NCBI GenBank assembly: GCA_964449165.1
Contig: CAYVAT010000011.1
Coordinates: 14,300-78,299 of the forward strand
Reading direction: 5' to 3'
DNA: 64,000 nt
From: CAYSCW01 sp964449165
Lineage (GTDB): Bacteria > Acidobacteriota > Aminicenantia > Aminicenantales > Aminicenantaceae
Part shown: in pieces, positions 9,169-17,496 of the stretch
Layout of the letters: each line of letters opens with the position of its first letter
How positions within the stretch are numbered: position 1 is the stretch's first letter
Program-made: the position numbers and the translations under genes
Notes under the pieces: model-generated
What the model was told of the DNA's origin: nothing
Database searches by the model: none
Seen by the model: only the letters and a program-made list of their open reading frames with translations

Positions 9169-10482
9169 TTAACCGCTTAACGCATTCAGGAATAGGTCGA
9201 TGTCTTCATCGTTGTTGTAGACCGATACGGCAATCCGTATCCCGTTCACAATTTCTGTCTCGCCTTTATCATTGGTTTTCCGCCATCTGCTGAGTGAGAC
9301 TACCTGTTCGCCGAAGGCTTTGTCGAGCCTAGCCTTGGTTGCATCTGGATCCGGTAATAGAAAACTGACGATTGGTGATGGACTGTCCGGAGGTGTTATT
9401 GGTGAATATCCCAAAGCCGGCATCTCCTTTTGCAGGCGATCGGTGAGTGGTTTGGCATGAGCCCGGATGTTATCGATGCCGAGCTTTGTTATGTACTTTA
9501 AACCCTCATAAGCACAGATCCCAGGCAGGTTGGGTATCGAGGTCGTTCCTTCGTAGATTGTAGCATCGCCGCGCAATTCGAATTCGCGGCCTCTCAGGCC
9601 TTTTAGCGCACGAAGGCCGTAGCGTGTTTGCTTGATAACCGTCCCCTGGAGATCTTTGCGTACGTACAGGAATCCGAACCCGAAATCGCCCATCAGCCAT
9701 TTGTAAGTACTGCTGGCAGCACAATCGATTCCCATGGCCTGAACGTTGACAGGTGTGTTGCCAGCAGCCTGAACGATATCCCCGTAGACCAAAGCCCCGT
9801 TAGCATGGGCCAGATTGCTGATGTCTTTTGCTTCATGCATATAACCGTTAATATTTGACACAAGGGCCATCGAGACCAGCCTGGTGTTTCGATCGATCGC
9901 TTTTTCCATGTCGGCCAGTCTGATCTTCCAATCTCGATGATTTACTATACGGAGTTCGATGATTCCTTGCTTCTCCAGCGCAGCATACAAATACGTGGAA
10001 GCCGGAAAGTGCAGATCGTCGATGACCACGTTCCCGCCCCGGCGAGCAAGGTCCAGGCCTGCGGCAACGATGTTTTCGCCCTCCGTCGTACTCATGACAA
10101 AAGCTATTTCCTCCGGTTTCGCGTTGATCAGGTTTGCAAAGAGCCGCTTGGCCTCGCTCCGCATGTCCCGTGTAAAGTACATCCTGCCCTCTCCCGGGCC
10201 AAGCGCACGGTACTGTGTGTAATTCTCGATGGCTCGTAACGTGTGTACACTAAACGGATGGGTCTCGGCCGCTGCCAGCCATAGTTTTCTTGCTGCTCGG
10301 GGAAAATCGGCCCGGACAGCCTCAAAGTCTGGAGCTTCAGATGAACTCCATTCAGTCGGAGTTTTGGGATTACCCGCAAGAAGGGCTTTTGGGGCCGATT
10401 GAGCACCGGTAAGAAAGGCAGTACTTGCTGTAGCCAGAGTGCCAAGAAAATTACGACGTGTCATATTTTTAACGCTGGCCAT
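9169..10482 (-). CDS. Class V aminotransferase-like PLP enzyme with Tat signal
   Basis: A 437-residue PLP enzyme whose N-terminus carries a twin-arginine signal, TRRNFLGTLATASTAF, followed by a cleavage-like alanine-rich stretch. The PLP lysine is in SSTYKWLMGDFGFGFLY, and YGDIVQAAGNTPVNV supplies the ring-nitrogen aspartate. The mature enzyme should fold with PLP in the cytoplasm and be exported by Tat, which suits work on extracytoplasmic amino acids or peptides. It resembles isopenicillin-N epimerase-like proteins of the class V family. Its 3' end meets the cytoplasmic class V gene 29 bases away. Function on a particular substrate is not readable. Confidence 0.87.
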   Translation of the reverse strand: MASVKNMTRRNFLGTLATASTAFLTGAQSAPKALLAGNPKTPTEWSSSEAPDFEAVRADFPRAARKLWLAAAETHPFSVHTLRAIENYTQYRALGPGEGRMYFTRDMRSEAKRLFANLINAKPEEIAFVMSTTEGENIVAAGLDLARRGGNVVIDDLHFPASTYLYAALEKQGIIELRIVNHRDWKIRLADMEKAIDRNTRLVSMALVSNINGYMHEAKDISNLAHANGALVYGDIVQAAGNTPVNVQAMGIDCAASSTYKWLMGDFGFGFLYVRKDLQGTVIKQTRYGLRALKGLRGREFELRGDATIYEGTTSIPNLPGICAYEGLKYITKLGIDNIRAHAKPLTDRLQKEMPALGYSPITPPDSPSPIVSFLLPDPDATKARLDKAFGEQVVSLSRWRKTNDKGETEIVNGIRIAVSVYNNDEDIDLFLNALSG

Positions 10483-10622
10483 TAGGACATTTCTCCTTTT
10501 TTCATATTCTTTTTTCTGAAATTTAAAAAAAGTATATCCGTAAAAAATAAATATATCAATTTTAGAACATTCCCCTTATGTATTTCCGTTTTTGTGATAG
10601 AGCTGTTCACGGCCCGGCTCTG

Positions 10623-11321
10623 TTACCAGAAACCTGGAATTAATCGGAAGCGAACTTTCTGGGTATATTCCTTGTAACCAGGAAGTTCTTCCATTAGGGT
10701 TCTGTCTTCGAGTGAAGTACGGAGCACAAAAAGAAAAATGATTATTGATGCAGGGATGAATGAGTAGAGGGAACCCAGCGAGAGAGGATAACAGAGTATT
10801 ATGAGGATAACACCCGAATACATGGGATGCCGGACATACTGATAAGGGCCTGATGTGCACACCGTGTGTCCGCGCTCCTCTTGAATACGAACCACATCCG
10901 AAGCGTAAGCATTTTCCTTCATGGCCCAGAAAGCTAAAGTTGCTGCGGGAATATAGAAGATAAAACCGAGCACTTTGATGAAAAACGGTACATTTGACCA
11001 TCGGAAGCGCACAGAATCGAGGCCAGGCGTAATTAGTAGAACGATCAGAAAAAAAGAGTAGGCGATCATAATTTTTTTGTCCCAGGTTTTGGCGTCTTTC
11101 TTTTTCGACATCCTTTCTTTCAATAAGCCAGGAGAATTTTTCTTAATCCAGATCATAAAGCCTGTCACAAGCGAGAAGTAGAGAAAAAGGAAGAGCCATG
11201 CCTCCGGCCAATTGAGCGTTCCTGCGGGGATGAATATTACGGCAAGACTGAATAGGACGGCTAGCACAATCCTTATGATTATTTTTGCTTTGGATGGTGT
11301 GTTACTTTGTTTCATTTTCAA
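10623..11321 (-). CDS. Isoprenylcysteine carboxyl methyltransferase (ICMT)-like membrane protein
   Basis: A 232-residue integral membrane protein with about five hydrophobic segments. The C-terminal third has the family hallmark GPYQYVRHPMYSGVILI, followed by a hydrophobic hairpin and EDRTLMEELPGYKEYTQKV, the conserved Glu-rich end that with RHPMY forms the S-adenosylmethionine pocket. Bacterial relatives methylate unidentified lipids or proteins. It stands alone: 140 bases separate it from the Tat aminotransferase on the same strand and the ECF operon is divergent. No clear ribosome site precedes the ATG. Confidence 0.85.
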   Translation of the reverse strand: MKMKQSNTPSKAKIIIRIVLAVLFSLAVIFIPAGTLNWPEAWLFLFLYFSLVTGFMIWIKKNSPGLLKERMSKKKDAKTWDKKIMIAYSFFLIVLLITPGLDSVRFRWSNVPFFIKVLGFIFYIPAATLAFWAMKENAYASDVVRIQEERGHTVCTSGPYQYVRHPMYSGVILIILCYPLSLGSLYSFIPASIIIFLFVLRTSLEDRTLMEELPGYKEYTQKVRFRLIPGFW

Positions 11322-11516
11322 TTCATTTAGTAGGATATTTTACGCAATGACAGAATAAGATAACAGGCTTTTTCGTTTTTTAAAAGATCTTTGGGGGGCG
11401 CGTCAGGGCGCTTGACTAAGAGTATAGAGACTTGATTAATCAAGATCACAGTATTTTTTTTGTAAATTTATCATGGAGGGTTGATGAATTATACCCTTAC
11501 GAGATATTTGAGAGAT

Positions 11517-11546
11517 TTGACAATCCTTATGATCGATTTATATATT
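11517..11546 (+). promoter_or_regulatory. Predicted sigma-70-type promoter of the ECF operon
   Basis: TTGACA (11517-11522), an 18-base spacer and TATATT (11541-11546); TTATAT at 11539 with a 16-base spacer is an alternative. The predicted start lies about 60 bases before the chosen ATG at 11614. A housekeeping promoter suggests basal expression of the sigma factor besides any autoregulation. Confidence 0.45.
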
Positions 11547-11613
11547 TCTCAAGAACTTAAATTTTTTAAACGTTTTTAAGAACTGAATCGTATTCAGGAT
11601 GAGGTCACTGTTT

Positions 11614-12153
11614 ATGGAAGACAGTGAAATTATTTCTCGATGTACGTCTGGAGAAACAGAGGCATTTGAAATGCTGGTAATGAGGTACCAAGCAAACATC
11701 CTTTCTCTAGCATGGAGTATTCTGGGTAATAAGGAGGAAGCAAGAGACGTCACTCAAGACGCATTTATTCAGGCTTATTTCCATCTCAACCGCTTTGATA
11801 GAACAAGAAGCTTCAAAAACTGGCTCTTTTCCATCGCATGGAAGAGATGTCTAGACAGGAAGAAGAAAGAAAAATCTTTAATTAATTTCATAAAGAAATC
11901 ACCTAGAGAAGAACAGATAAACGCTACGAGGGAATATAGAGAGCGAAAGATTGAAAACTCTGAAATTTTCAGTCCGATCTTAAATAGGTTGAACCGTAAG
12001 GAGCGAATAGCAATTTCCCTGAGAATAAATGAAGGATATTCAGCTAGAGAAATTGCACAGACGCTCGATTGTGCAGAAAGCACAGCTCGGGTTTACTTAT
12101 TCAATGCAAAGAGAAAATTAAAAAAATTTTTGGAGAGAAAAAATGATGTGTAA
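11614..12153 (+). CDS. ECF-type RNA polymerase sigma factor
   Basis: A 179-residue group 4 sigma factor. Region 2 (EAFEMLVMRYQANILSLAWS, KEEARDVTQDAFIQAYFHL, FKNWLFSIAWKRCLD) and region 4 (LNRKERIAISLRINEGYSA, REIAQTLDCAESTARVYLF) are complete. GAGGT at 11601-11605 lies eight bases before ATG 11614; an in-frame ATG at 11599 has no such site, so I use the later one. It overlaps the next gene, which looks like its membrane anti-sigma factor, by 11 bases. The pair, with an energy-transducer-like third gene, forms an envelope-signal operon. The inducing signal is unknown. Confidence 0.92.
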   Translation: MEDSEIISRCTSGETEAFEMLVMRYQANILSLAWSILGNKEEARDVTQDAFIQAYFHLNRFDRTRSFKNWLFSIAWKRCLDRKKKEKSLINFIKKSPREEQINATREYRERKIENSEIFSPILNRLNRKERIAISLRINEGYSAREIAQTLDCAESTARVYLFNAKRKLKKFLERKNDV

Positions 12154-12637
12154 ACTCTCTAAATTTCTATACTGGCTGATTCCAGTGAAAAGCTTCAAAT
12201 CTTATCTCATAAATAAACATTTTTCTGCCTGTTCCCAATGTCAAAGAGAGATTGAAGAAGAAAGCCGTCTGAAGAAGCTATTAGCCATTCCCGAATGGGC
12301 AAAAAAAGAGGAGAGCCTTTGGCCTCAAATACAACAGAGGATTTCCATCCCGAGTGTAAAGGCAGGCAGAATCGGGAGAAGACATAAATCCTTCCTCTGG
12401 AAAAAATGGAGATGGGCAATGGCTGGCTTTGTATTAGCCGTAATAATAGGGTTGGTTTTTTTAATCCACCAGAATTTTCTCATAAGGACTGCTGAAGACA
12501 GCGTTTTAGAAATAGATAATCCAAGAATAATAATCAAGCACGCTGAAATCAAAGGGAAGAAAGCCAAGCCCTATATCTATCAAACACCGTATGTGTCTTT
12601 TATTTGGTTTGCTGAAACCAGGAATAGTGGAGGATAA
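12143..12637 (+). CDS. Putative zinc-binding membrane anti-sigma factor
   Basis: A 164-residue single-pass protein. The cytoplasmic N-terminus holds HFSACSQC, the H-x3-C-x2-C zinc motif typical of ZAS anti-sigma factors, and a hydrophobic helix (WAMAGFVLAVIIGLVFLI) spans about residues 92-110, leaving a short outer domain. It starts inside the sigma gene behind the GGAG at 12132, giving near-equal expression, as expected for a sigma/anti-sigma pair. The short outer tail has no recognised sensor domain. Assignment rests on motif, topology and position. Confidence 0.8.
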   Translation: MMCKLSKFLYWLIPVKSFKSYLINKHFSACSQCQREIEEESRLKKLLAIPEWAKKEESLWPQIQQRISIPSVKAGRIGRRHKSFLWKKWRWAMAGFVLAVIIGLVFLIHQNFLIRTAEDSVLEIDNPRIIIKHAEIKGKKAKPYIYQTPYVSFIWFAETRNSGG

Positions 12638-12638
12638 A

Positions 12639-13841
12639 ATGAGAAATTTCAAAAAACTTTATTATCTATTAGGTCTGATACTTATTGTGAATAGCTTTGC
12701 AGCAGCCAAAGAAGAAATTGTCATAGAATCACGATTTTTTAAGGGAATAAAGGAGGAAGGAAAACCAGGGTCTGAAGTGGTCATATCCTCCTATTCAGAA
12801 CCGTTTATTGTTCCGATTCACCCATCGAAAATAGAGTCAGAAAACAAGTTCATTGCCCGTTTGAAAAAAGAATTGAATAGTATCTATCAGCTCAAAGATG
12901 TAGACCTATTAGCTACGACCAAAATGATCTGGCAAGGTAAAAAGGCAGGAATGAATGAGACTATTTTATTCCAGGACCTTTACTATCTTATATATTTTTA
13001 TCCTGAAATGCCTTCAAAAGAGAGAATCAATCTAAGAATTGAAATTCATAAATATAAGGCAACCGGAATTTCCTTAGAAGCCGATAAAACTCAATTAATA
13101 GAAAAAGGGAAAGAACGAGTCGCTCTCCTTAAGAATGTAAAAAAAATAAAGATGACAGAAGCAACAGGAGGAGAAGCGTTAGACACAGAGATCGAACTGA
13201 ACTTCAACGAACCTGTCGTCTTGGGATTTCCCTCCAACGGAACACCCTATTTTCTGTCAATTTATATTGATAAAAGGGAAGTTAAAGAAAAAAAGGTTTT
13301 AGGAGGAGTAGTTGATAATGAAATTTTAGGAGGAGTAGTTGGAGGAACCCTTTATTTTAGTATCCGTGACAAGGATCCTGTATGCGGAAAAATGGTGGGA
13401 AGAGGAACAGGCTTTGAGAAAGAAAACAGGGCAGTAGCCACCTATAAATACAAAGGAAAAACATACTTCTTTTGTTCGAAGGAGTGCCTGGAAAAATTTA
13501 AGAAGAATCCAGAGAAATATATAAAAAAAGAAGTGAGTGAGCTCGAAGATAAAGCTACAAGACCAGAATATCTTGCCACTCCTCCTACACCTGTTTATCA
13601 TGTAAATCCGATTTATCCCGAGAAATGCAAACAAGAAATGATCCAAGGAATGGTGACTTTAGAAGTCATTATTGATGAAGAAGGCCGTGTTGTAAAAATT
13701 AAAGTTTTAAGTTCTCCTCATCCTGACTTGAGTAAGGCGGCCATAGATGCGATCAAGCAGTGGAAATATGAGCCAGTGATCAAGGATGGAAAGCCCAGTC
13801 CCACTGTTTTCCCCGTAACTATCAATTTTAAGATAAAATAG
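12639..13841 (+). CDS. Exported YHS-domain and TonB C-terminal-domain fusion protein
   Basis: A 400-residue protein made after the GGAGGA at 12629-12634; an in-frame ATG at 12591 inside the anti-sigma gene is rejected. A signal peptide (1-23) is followed by a roughly 195-residue region I do not recognise and a short glycine-valine repeat (LGGVVDNEILGGVVGG, 221-236). Next is a YHS domain (246-297: DPVCGKMVG, YFFCSKECLEKF; Cys249, Cys279, Cys283), a small fold that binds metals such as copper or heme-like ligands. The C-terminus (318-400: NPIYPEKCKQEMIQGMVTL, DAIKQWKYEPVIKDGKPSP) is a TonB_C domain. Joining a metal-binding YHS to TonB_C behind an ECF/anti-sigma pair suggests envelope metal or redox sensing; this is inference. 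Confidence 0.82.
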   Translation: MRNFKKLYYLLGLILIVNSFAAAKEEIVIESRFFKGIKEEGKPGSEVVISSYSEPFIVPIHPSKIESENKFIARLKKELNSIYQLKDVDLLATTKMIWQGKKAGMNETILFQDLYYLIYFYPEMPSKERINLRIEIHKYKATGISLEADKTQLIEKGKERVALLKNVKKIKMTEATGGEALDTEIELNFNEPVVLGFPSNGTPYFLSIYIDKREVKEKKVLGGVVDNEILGGVVGGTLYFSIRDKDPVCGKMVGRGTGFEKENRAVATYKYKGKTYFFCSKECLEKFKKNPEKYIKKEVSELEDKATRPEYLATPPTPVYHVNPIYPEKCKQEMIQGMVTLEVIIDEEGRVVKIKVLSSPHPDLSKAAIDAIKQWKYEPVIKDGKPSPTVFPVTINFKIK

Positions 13842-13868
13842 ATATTGATACTCTAGATATTAGGGGCA

Positions 13869-13899
13869 AGCTCTTACAATGTTCATAATTATAAGAGCT
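13869..13899 (+). terminator. Weak terminator-like hairpin after the ECF operon
   Basis: AGCTCTTA (13869-13876) pairs with TAAGAGCT (13892-13899) around a 15-base loop, 28 bases after the fusion gene. There is no T-tract, so it is at best a weak bidirectional terminator shared with the SixA remnant on the other strand. Confidence 0.3.
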
Positions 13900-14053
13900 A
13901 TGGGGGGAAGTCTATTTTGGTAACCTCTATACTTCTGGACTTCAAATATTCTGCAGTCCTTTGGGTTTGGGCTTTTCCATCAGTACTTAATGGCTTTTCT
14001 GGGTCTTCTTCTTTTGCGAGGGCCAATCCGTGTTGGATAAGATAAAGTCTCAT
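13898..14053 (-). pseudogene. Truncated SixA-type phosphohistidine phosphatase
   Basis: A 51-codon reading frame begins MRLYLIQHGLALAKEED and continues with PEKPLSTDGKAQTQRTAEYL. This is the N-terminus of the SixA branch of histidine phosphatases, where RHG supplies the catalytic histidine (here QHG) and the PLT/S-x-x-G segment follows. SixA proteins are about 150-165 residues, and the frame stops at TAG before the second catalytic block, so roughly two thirds is missing. AAGGGGA lies eight bases before the ATG, and the gene follows the S9 peptidase on the same strand. The arginine-to-glutamine change in RHG is a further sign of decay. The identification is by my reading of the motif, without a search. 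Confidence 0.65.
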
Positions 14054-14103
14054 AGTTTAAATCCCCTTAACACAGCATAGATAGCGAGAAATCCGGATGA
14101 TCT

Positions 14104-15996
14104 TTAGCTTTTTTCTTCGCCTTTCAGATATTTGTTGAGGAAATCTAGTATGGCTTTGTATCCTTTGATTTCGTTCTCTTTATTCACGAAACCGTGACCC
14201 TCGTCATCAAACACGATGTACTCTACAGGAACGCCGTTTTTCTTGGCTGCTTCCACGATCTCGTCCGATTCAACCTTGAGGACTCTGGGATCGTTTGCCC
14301 CCTGGAGAACCATGAGAGGCTTGATGATGTTTGTGGCGTGGAAGAGTGGAGATTTAGCCCGCAGTTTATCCAGGTCTGTCTCAGGATTTCCCATTTCTGC
14401 GTAAAGCGCATCTTTAAAAGATTCCCACCAGGGAGGAATACTCTCCAATGTCCTCACCCAGTTGGAGATTCCGAAAAGATCAACTCCTGCCGCGAATTCA
14501 TCAGGCCTGAAGGTCAGGGCAGCAAGAACCATGTATCCTCCGTAGCTGCCTCCGATGATGCCGATTTTGTTTTCATCGACATAACCTGTAGAGATCAAAT
14601 ACTTCTTGGCCCATACACAGTCATCAAGGTCCACGTCTCCGTGCTTTTGATCATCCATCTTGTAGAAGGTCTTTCCATATCCTGAACTTCCGCGGTTGTT
14701 CACATCGATCACAGCATACCCGTGGTTGACGAGGTATTGAGTGAGCGGACGGTAGCCAATTCTAGCTTGACCGCCAGGGCCTCCGTGGACCCTGACCAAG
14801 GCAGGGACTTTTTCTTTTGGCTTGATGTGGGGTTTGTAATAAACGGCCGGGATTTCCAGGCCGTCAAAGGAGGGATACCTGACAACTTCGGCTTCAACCA
14901 GATCTTCCGGATTGATTTCTGGATTCATGGTGTCTGTCAGTTTTGTATAATCTCCCGTATTAAAATTATAGACAAACAAATTATTAGGAGATCTTGAGCC
15001 GTTGAAATAGAAGGCCATCAGATTTTCACTCTTTGATATGTTGACAGATGAGATGTTACCGCCGGGCAGCTCGGGGAGTTGGATGGGCTGGTTTGTTGCC
15101 GTATCGTAGACTTTGATAACGGTCTGTGCATCTTTGTTTATTCCTAAGACCCTGTATTTTCCGTTTCGAGAAAAATAGGTGTACCAGATATCCCAGTTGG
15201 CCTGGTCTATGGTTTCACTCTGATCTCGGTCGATGTCGTATCGTTTGAGATAGGCGAATTCGCTGTCCTCGTCGGTTAGGTAATAGAGGCTTTTTGAGTC
15301 CGGGCTGAATGTTTGAGGGTTGTAATTGACGTCTCCTTGATGCGGGCTCAGGTGTTTTGTTTCCTGCGTTTGTGTATCATACAGAAACATATCTGAATTG
15401 CTGGTTGTGATGGGCTTTACAAAGGCGAAATATCGTTTATCTCTCGAGATGGCACCAAGCTCGTATCCCTTATCATTTTGAAAAACCATTTGAGGAGTTA
15501 GAGTCTCTATCTCCATTTCATATAAATCCATGAACCGCGCGTCTCTTTTGTTGGACCCGAAGAAAAAGCTTTTTTCATCAAAACTCCAGCCGTAGAATAC
15601 TGATTTTGCCTTTTCTTCCGGGGTTAAATCCTGGACCGTGCCATCTTCTTTTCTGAGATAGATGTGGGTGATTTCATTCCCGCCTTTGTCAGAACTGTAA
15701 AGAATGCGCTTGTCCTCAGGGAAAAAGGAGAGGGCGAAGATAGCATCATCTGTGGAATTTGTGATCTGTGTTGGTTCCCCTCCTGTGACAGGAAGGGTAC
15801 AGGCATTATAGATTCCGGATTCATTACTTGAAAAGAGAATGGCTTGTTCATCAGGCGAGAAGGAACTGCCCCCGATGGAAACCGTGTTCATAAACTGCTC
15901 GATAGTGTACTTTGGGACCTCACGATACTCAGCCTTTTGACAGGCGAAAAGAATAATTGAGAAGATGAAGAGTAAACTTAAGATTTTTTTATACAT
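14104..15996 (-). CDS. S9-family prolyl oligopeptidase, lipid-anchored
   Basis: A 630-residue lipoprotein peptidase. The N-terminus is a lipoprotein signal with lipobox ILFAC (Cys19). Residues about 35-370 form a WD40-like/DPP IV-type beta-propeller with repeated FSPDEQAILFSS-like blades. The C-terminal alpha/beta-hydrolase has Ser484 in GGSYGGYM, Asp569 in QGANDPRV and His601 in DDEGHGF, matching acylaminoacyl-peptidase/DPP-like S9 enzymes that trim small peptides. GGAGG precedes the ATG by about seven bases. The lipid anchor places it in the envelope, near other peptidases in this window. It is followed by the SixA remnant. Confidence 0.93.
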   Translation of the reverse strand: MYKKILSLLFIFSIILFACQKAEYREVPKYTIEQFMNTVSIGGSSFSPDEQAILFSSNESGIYNACTLPVTGGEPTQITNSTDDAIFALSFFPEDKRILYSSDKGGNEITHIYLRKEDGTVQDLTPEEKAKSVFYGWSFDEKSFFFGSNKRDARFMDLYEMEIETLTPQMVFQNDKGYELGAISRDKRYFAFVKPITTSNSDMFLYDTQTQETKHLSPHQGDVNYNPQTFSPDSKSLYYLTDEDSEFAYLKRYDIDRDQSETIDQANWDIWYTYFSRNGKYRVLGINKDAQTVIKVYDTATNQPIQLPELPGGNISSVNISKSENLMAFYFNGSRSPNNLFVYNFNTGDYTKLTDTMNPEINPEDLVEAEVVRYPSFDGLEIPAVYYKPHIKPKEKVPALVRVHGGPGGQARIGYRPLTQYLVNHGYAVIDVNNRGSSGYGKTFYKMDDQKHGDVDLDDCVWAKKYLISTGYVDENKIGIIGGSYGGYMVLAALTFRPDEFAAGVDLFGISNWVRTLESIPPWWESFKDALYAEMGNPETDLDKLRAKSPLFHATNIIKPLMVLQGANDPRVLKVESDEIVEAAKKNGVPVEYIVFDDEGHGFVNKENEIKGYKAILDFLNKYLKGEEKS

Positions 15997-16085
15997 GGTG
16001 CATCCTCCAATTTTTATGTTTCTTTATTTTAACAACAGCATGATAGGGAATGTCAATTTTTTAGTATCAGATGAGGTTGCTTATG

Positions 16086-16349
16086 ATGCATCTTAAAATC
16101 TTGACTTTAGAGAATGTCGTATTTAGAATTAAGCAAATGGGAAAAGACAAGGTCACACTGAAAATCCCTCGTCCTCTTTATGACAACATCAAGACAATCA
16201 TCGAGGGAAGTGGATTCAGCAGTGTCAACGAATTTGTCGTCTATGTGCTGCGGGATCTCATATCGGTAAAGAGCATGGACAAGAAAGAACTTTCCCTTGA
16301 TGAAATAGAAGCTATCCGACAGAGGCTTAAAAACCTGGGATACTTCTAA
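16086..16349 (+). CDS. Small ribbon-helix-helix (CopG-like) protein
   Basis: About 87 residues. The central part KVTLKIPRPLYDNIKTIIE and FSSVNEFVVYVLRDLI fits a ribbon-helix-helix fold: one DNA-contact strand then two helices. GAGGT at 16073-16077 lies eight bases before ATG 16086, so I use that start, but the first 17 residues are unlike a usual RHH N-terminus and ATG 16137 (MGKDKVTLK) may be the true one. It could be a small DNA-binding regulator; no toxin partner is next to it, and the next gene is an anion exporter 189 bases away. Confidence 0.65.
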   Translation: MHLKILTLENVVFRIKQMGKDKVTLKIPRPLYDNIKTIIEGSGFSSVNEFVVYVLRDLISVKSMDKKELSLDEIEAIRQRLKNLGYF

Positions 16350-16445
16350 GCTTCCTTCCTTTTAATAAGTTCTGTTTAAAATCTATTATCTTTCCTTAGC
16401 AGCCAGAGTTTTTCGTACAATTTAAAAAAATATCGAAAAAAAATG

Positions 16446-16474
16446 TTGACATAGCACTCTAATTATATTACATA
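16446..16474 (+). promoter_or_regulatory. Possible promoter of the TauE/SafE-type exporter gene
   Basis: A consensus TTGACA at 16446-16451 followed at 17 bases by the poor -10 match TACATA (16469-16474). The strength rests on the -35 box alone. Confidence 0.25.
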
Positions 16475-16538
16475 TAGAATATTATTAGAATACAAATAGA
16501 GCCAAGACTCCTACTCAAGATTTTTTAGAGGTGGATTC

Positions 16539-17303
16539 ATGCACATCTTTGAGTTTTCCATTTTAATAATAATTCTAGCTTTTCTCTGTGAGTACATCGA
16601 TTCTTCTCTTGGGATGGGATATGGAACGACCCTCACCCCTCTTCTACTCATTTTTGGATATCATCCTCTTCAGATTGTGCCTTGTATTCTGTTATCTGAG
16701 CTGGTCACAGGATTGAGTGCGGCTTTTTTTCATCACCGGTTCAAAAACGCTAATTTCAAGATTGGCACATCTGACTTTAAGATAGCATTTATCATGGCCG
16801 GCTGCAGTATTATTGGAACTCTGGCTGCAGTGCATGTGGCTCTGAATTTGCCTGCCTTTTATATAAAGCTTTATATCGGCATCCTTGTCTTCGGCATGGG
16901 AGTCCTGATCCTCATTACCTTAAATCGCAGATATAGATTTTCGTGGCAAAAAATTTCTTCTCTTGGCCTGTTGGCAGCATTTAACAAAGGAATAAGCGGA
17001 GGAGGATACGGGCCTATAGTCACCAGCGGTCAAATTCTGTCTGGAGTGGAGTCCAGAAGTGCAATAGGAATAACTTCTCTTGCTGAAGGGTTGACCTGTT
17101 TAGTGGGAGTTATTACTTATTTGTTTTATACAAATCATACGATTGAATGGAATTTAGCTCCTTCATTGGTTATTGGTGCCATTCTATCCGTGCCCTTGGC
17201 AGCTTATACTGTTAAGAAGTTTAAGAATGAACATCTCAAGTTGATCGTGGGAATAGCTACTTTAATACTTGGTTTGCTTACGCTGGGAAAATTATTTCTC
17301 TAA
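16539..17303 (+). CDS. TauE/SafE-type (TSUP) anion exporter
   Basis: A 254-residue membrane protein with about eight hydrophobic segments. The two half-repeats of the TSUP family are visible: EYIDSSLGMGYGTTLTPLLL in the first and AFNKGISGGGYGPIVTSGQIL in the second, each with the glycine-rich loop of the family. Such proteins move sulfite, sulfoacetate or other small sulfur or carboxylate anions. AGAGGT is placed 7-8 bases before the ATG. Neighbours give no clear substrate; a sulfite-oxidase-like protein is encoded 10 kb away. Confidence 0.88.
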   Translation: MHIFEFSILIIILAFLCEYIDSSLGMGYGTTLTPLLLIFGYHPLQIVPCILLSELVTGLSAAFFHHRFKNANFKIGTSDFKIAFIMAGCSIIGTLAAVHVALNLPAFYIKLYIGILVFGMGVLILITLNRRYRFSWQKISSLGLLAAFNKGISGGGYGPIVTSGQILSGVESRSAIGITSLAEGLTCLVGVITYLFYTNHTIEWNLAPSLVIGAILSVPLAAYTVKKFKNEHLKLIVGIATLILGLLTLGKLFL

Positions 17304-17496
17304 GTCAGCGGAATTTTTATCATTACCTGCTCCCTTTAATACTTATCCAGGAGTTATGCTAGAATTGAGCTAGGCTGGAAAAGAATTCAAGAAAATTCTT
17401 TAAGAGGGACAAACAAGCTGCTGTCAGCAAAGATAAAATTGCATTTTTAGGTCGGAAAAAGTATTTTATTCGTAAACCTGGCCAAGGAGAATAAAA

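Noticed and set aside
11484..11579. 31-codon ORF with GGAGGG before the ECF gene
   Set aside because: The spacing to the ATG is too short, and the predicted ECF promoter lies inside it, so it is probably upstream of transcription.
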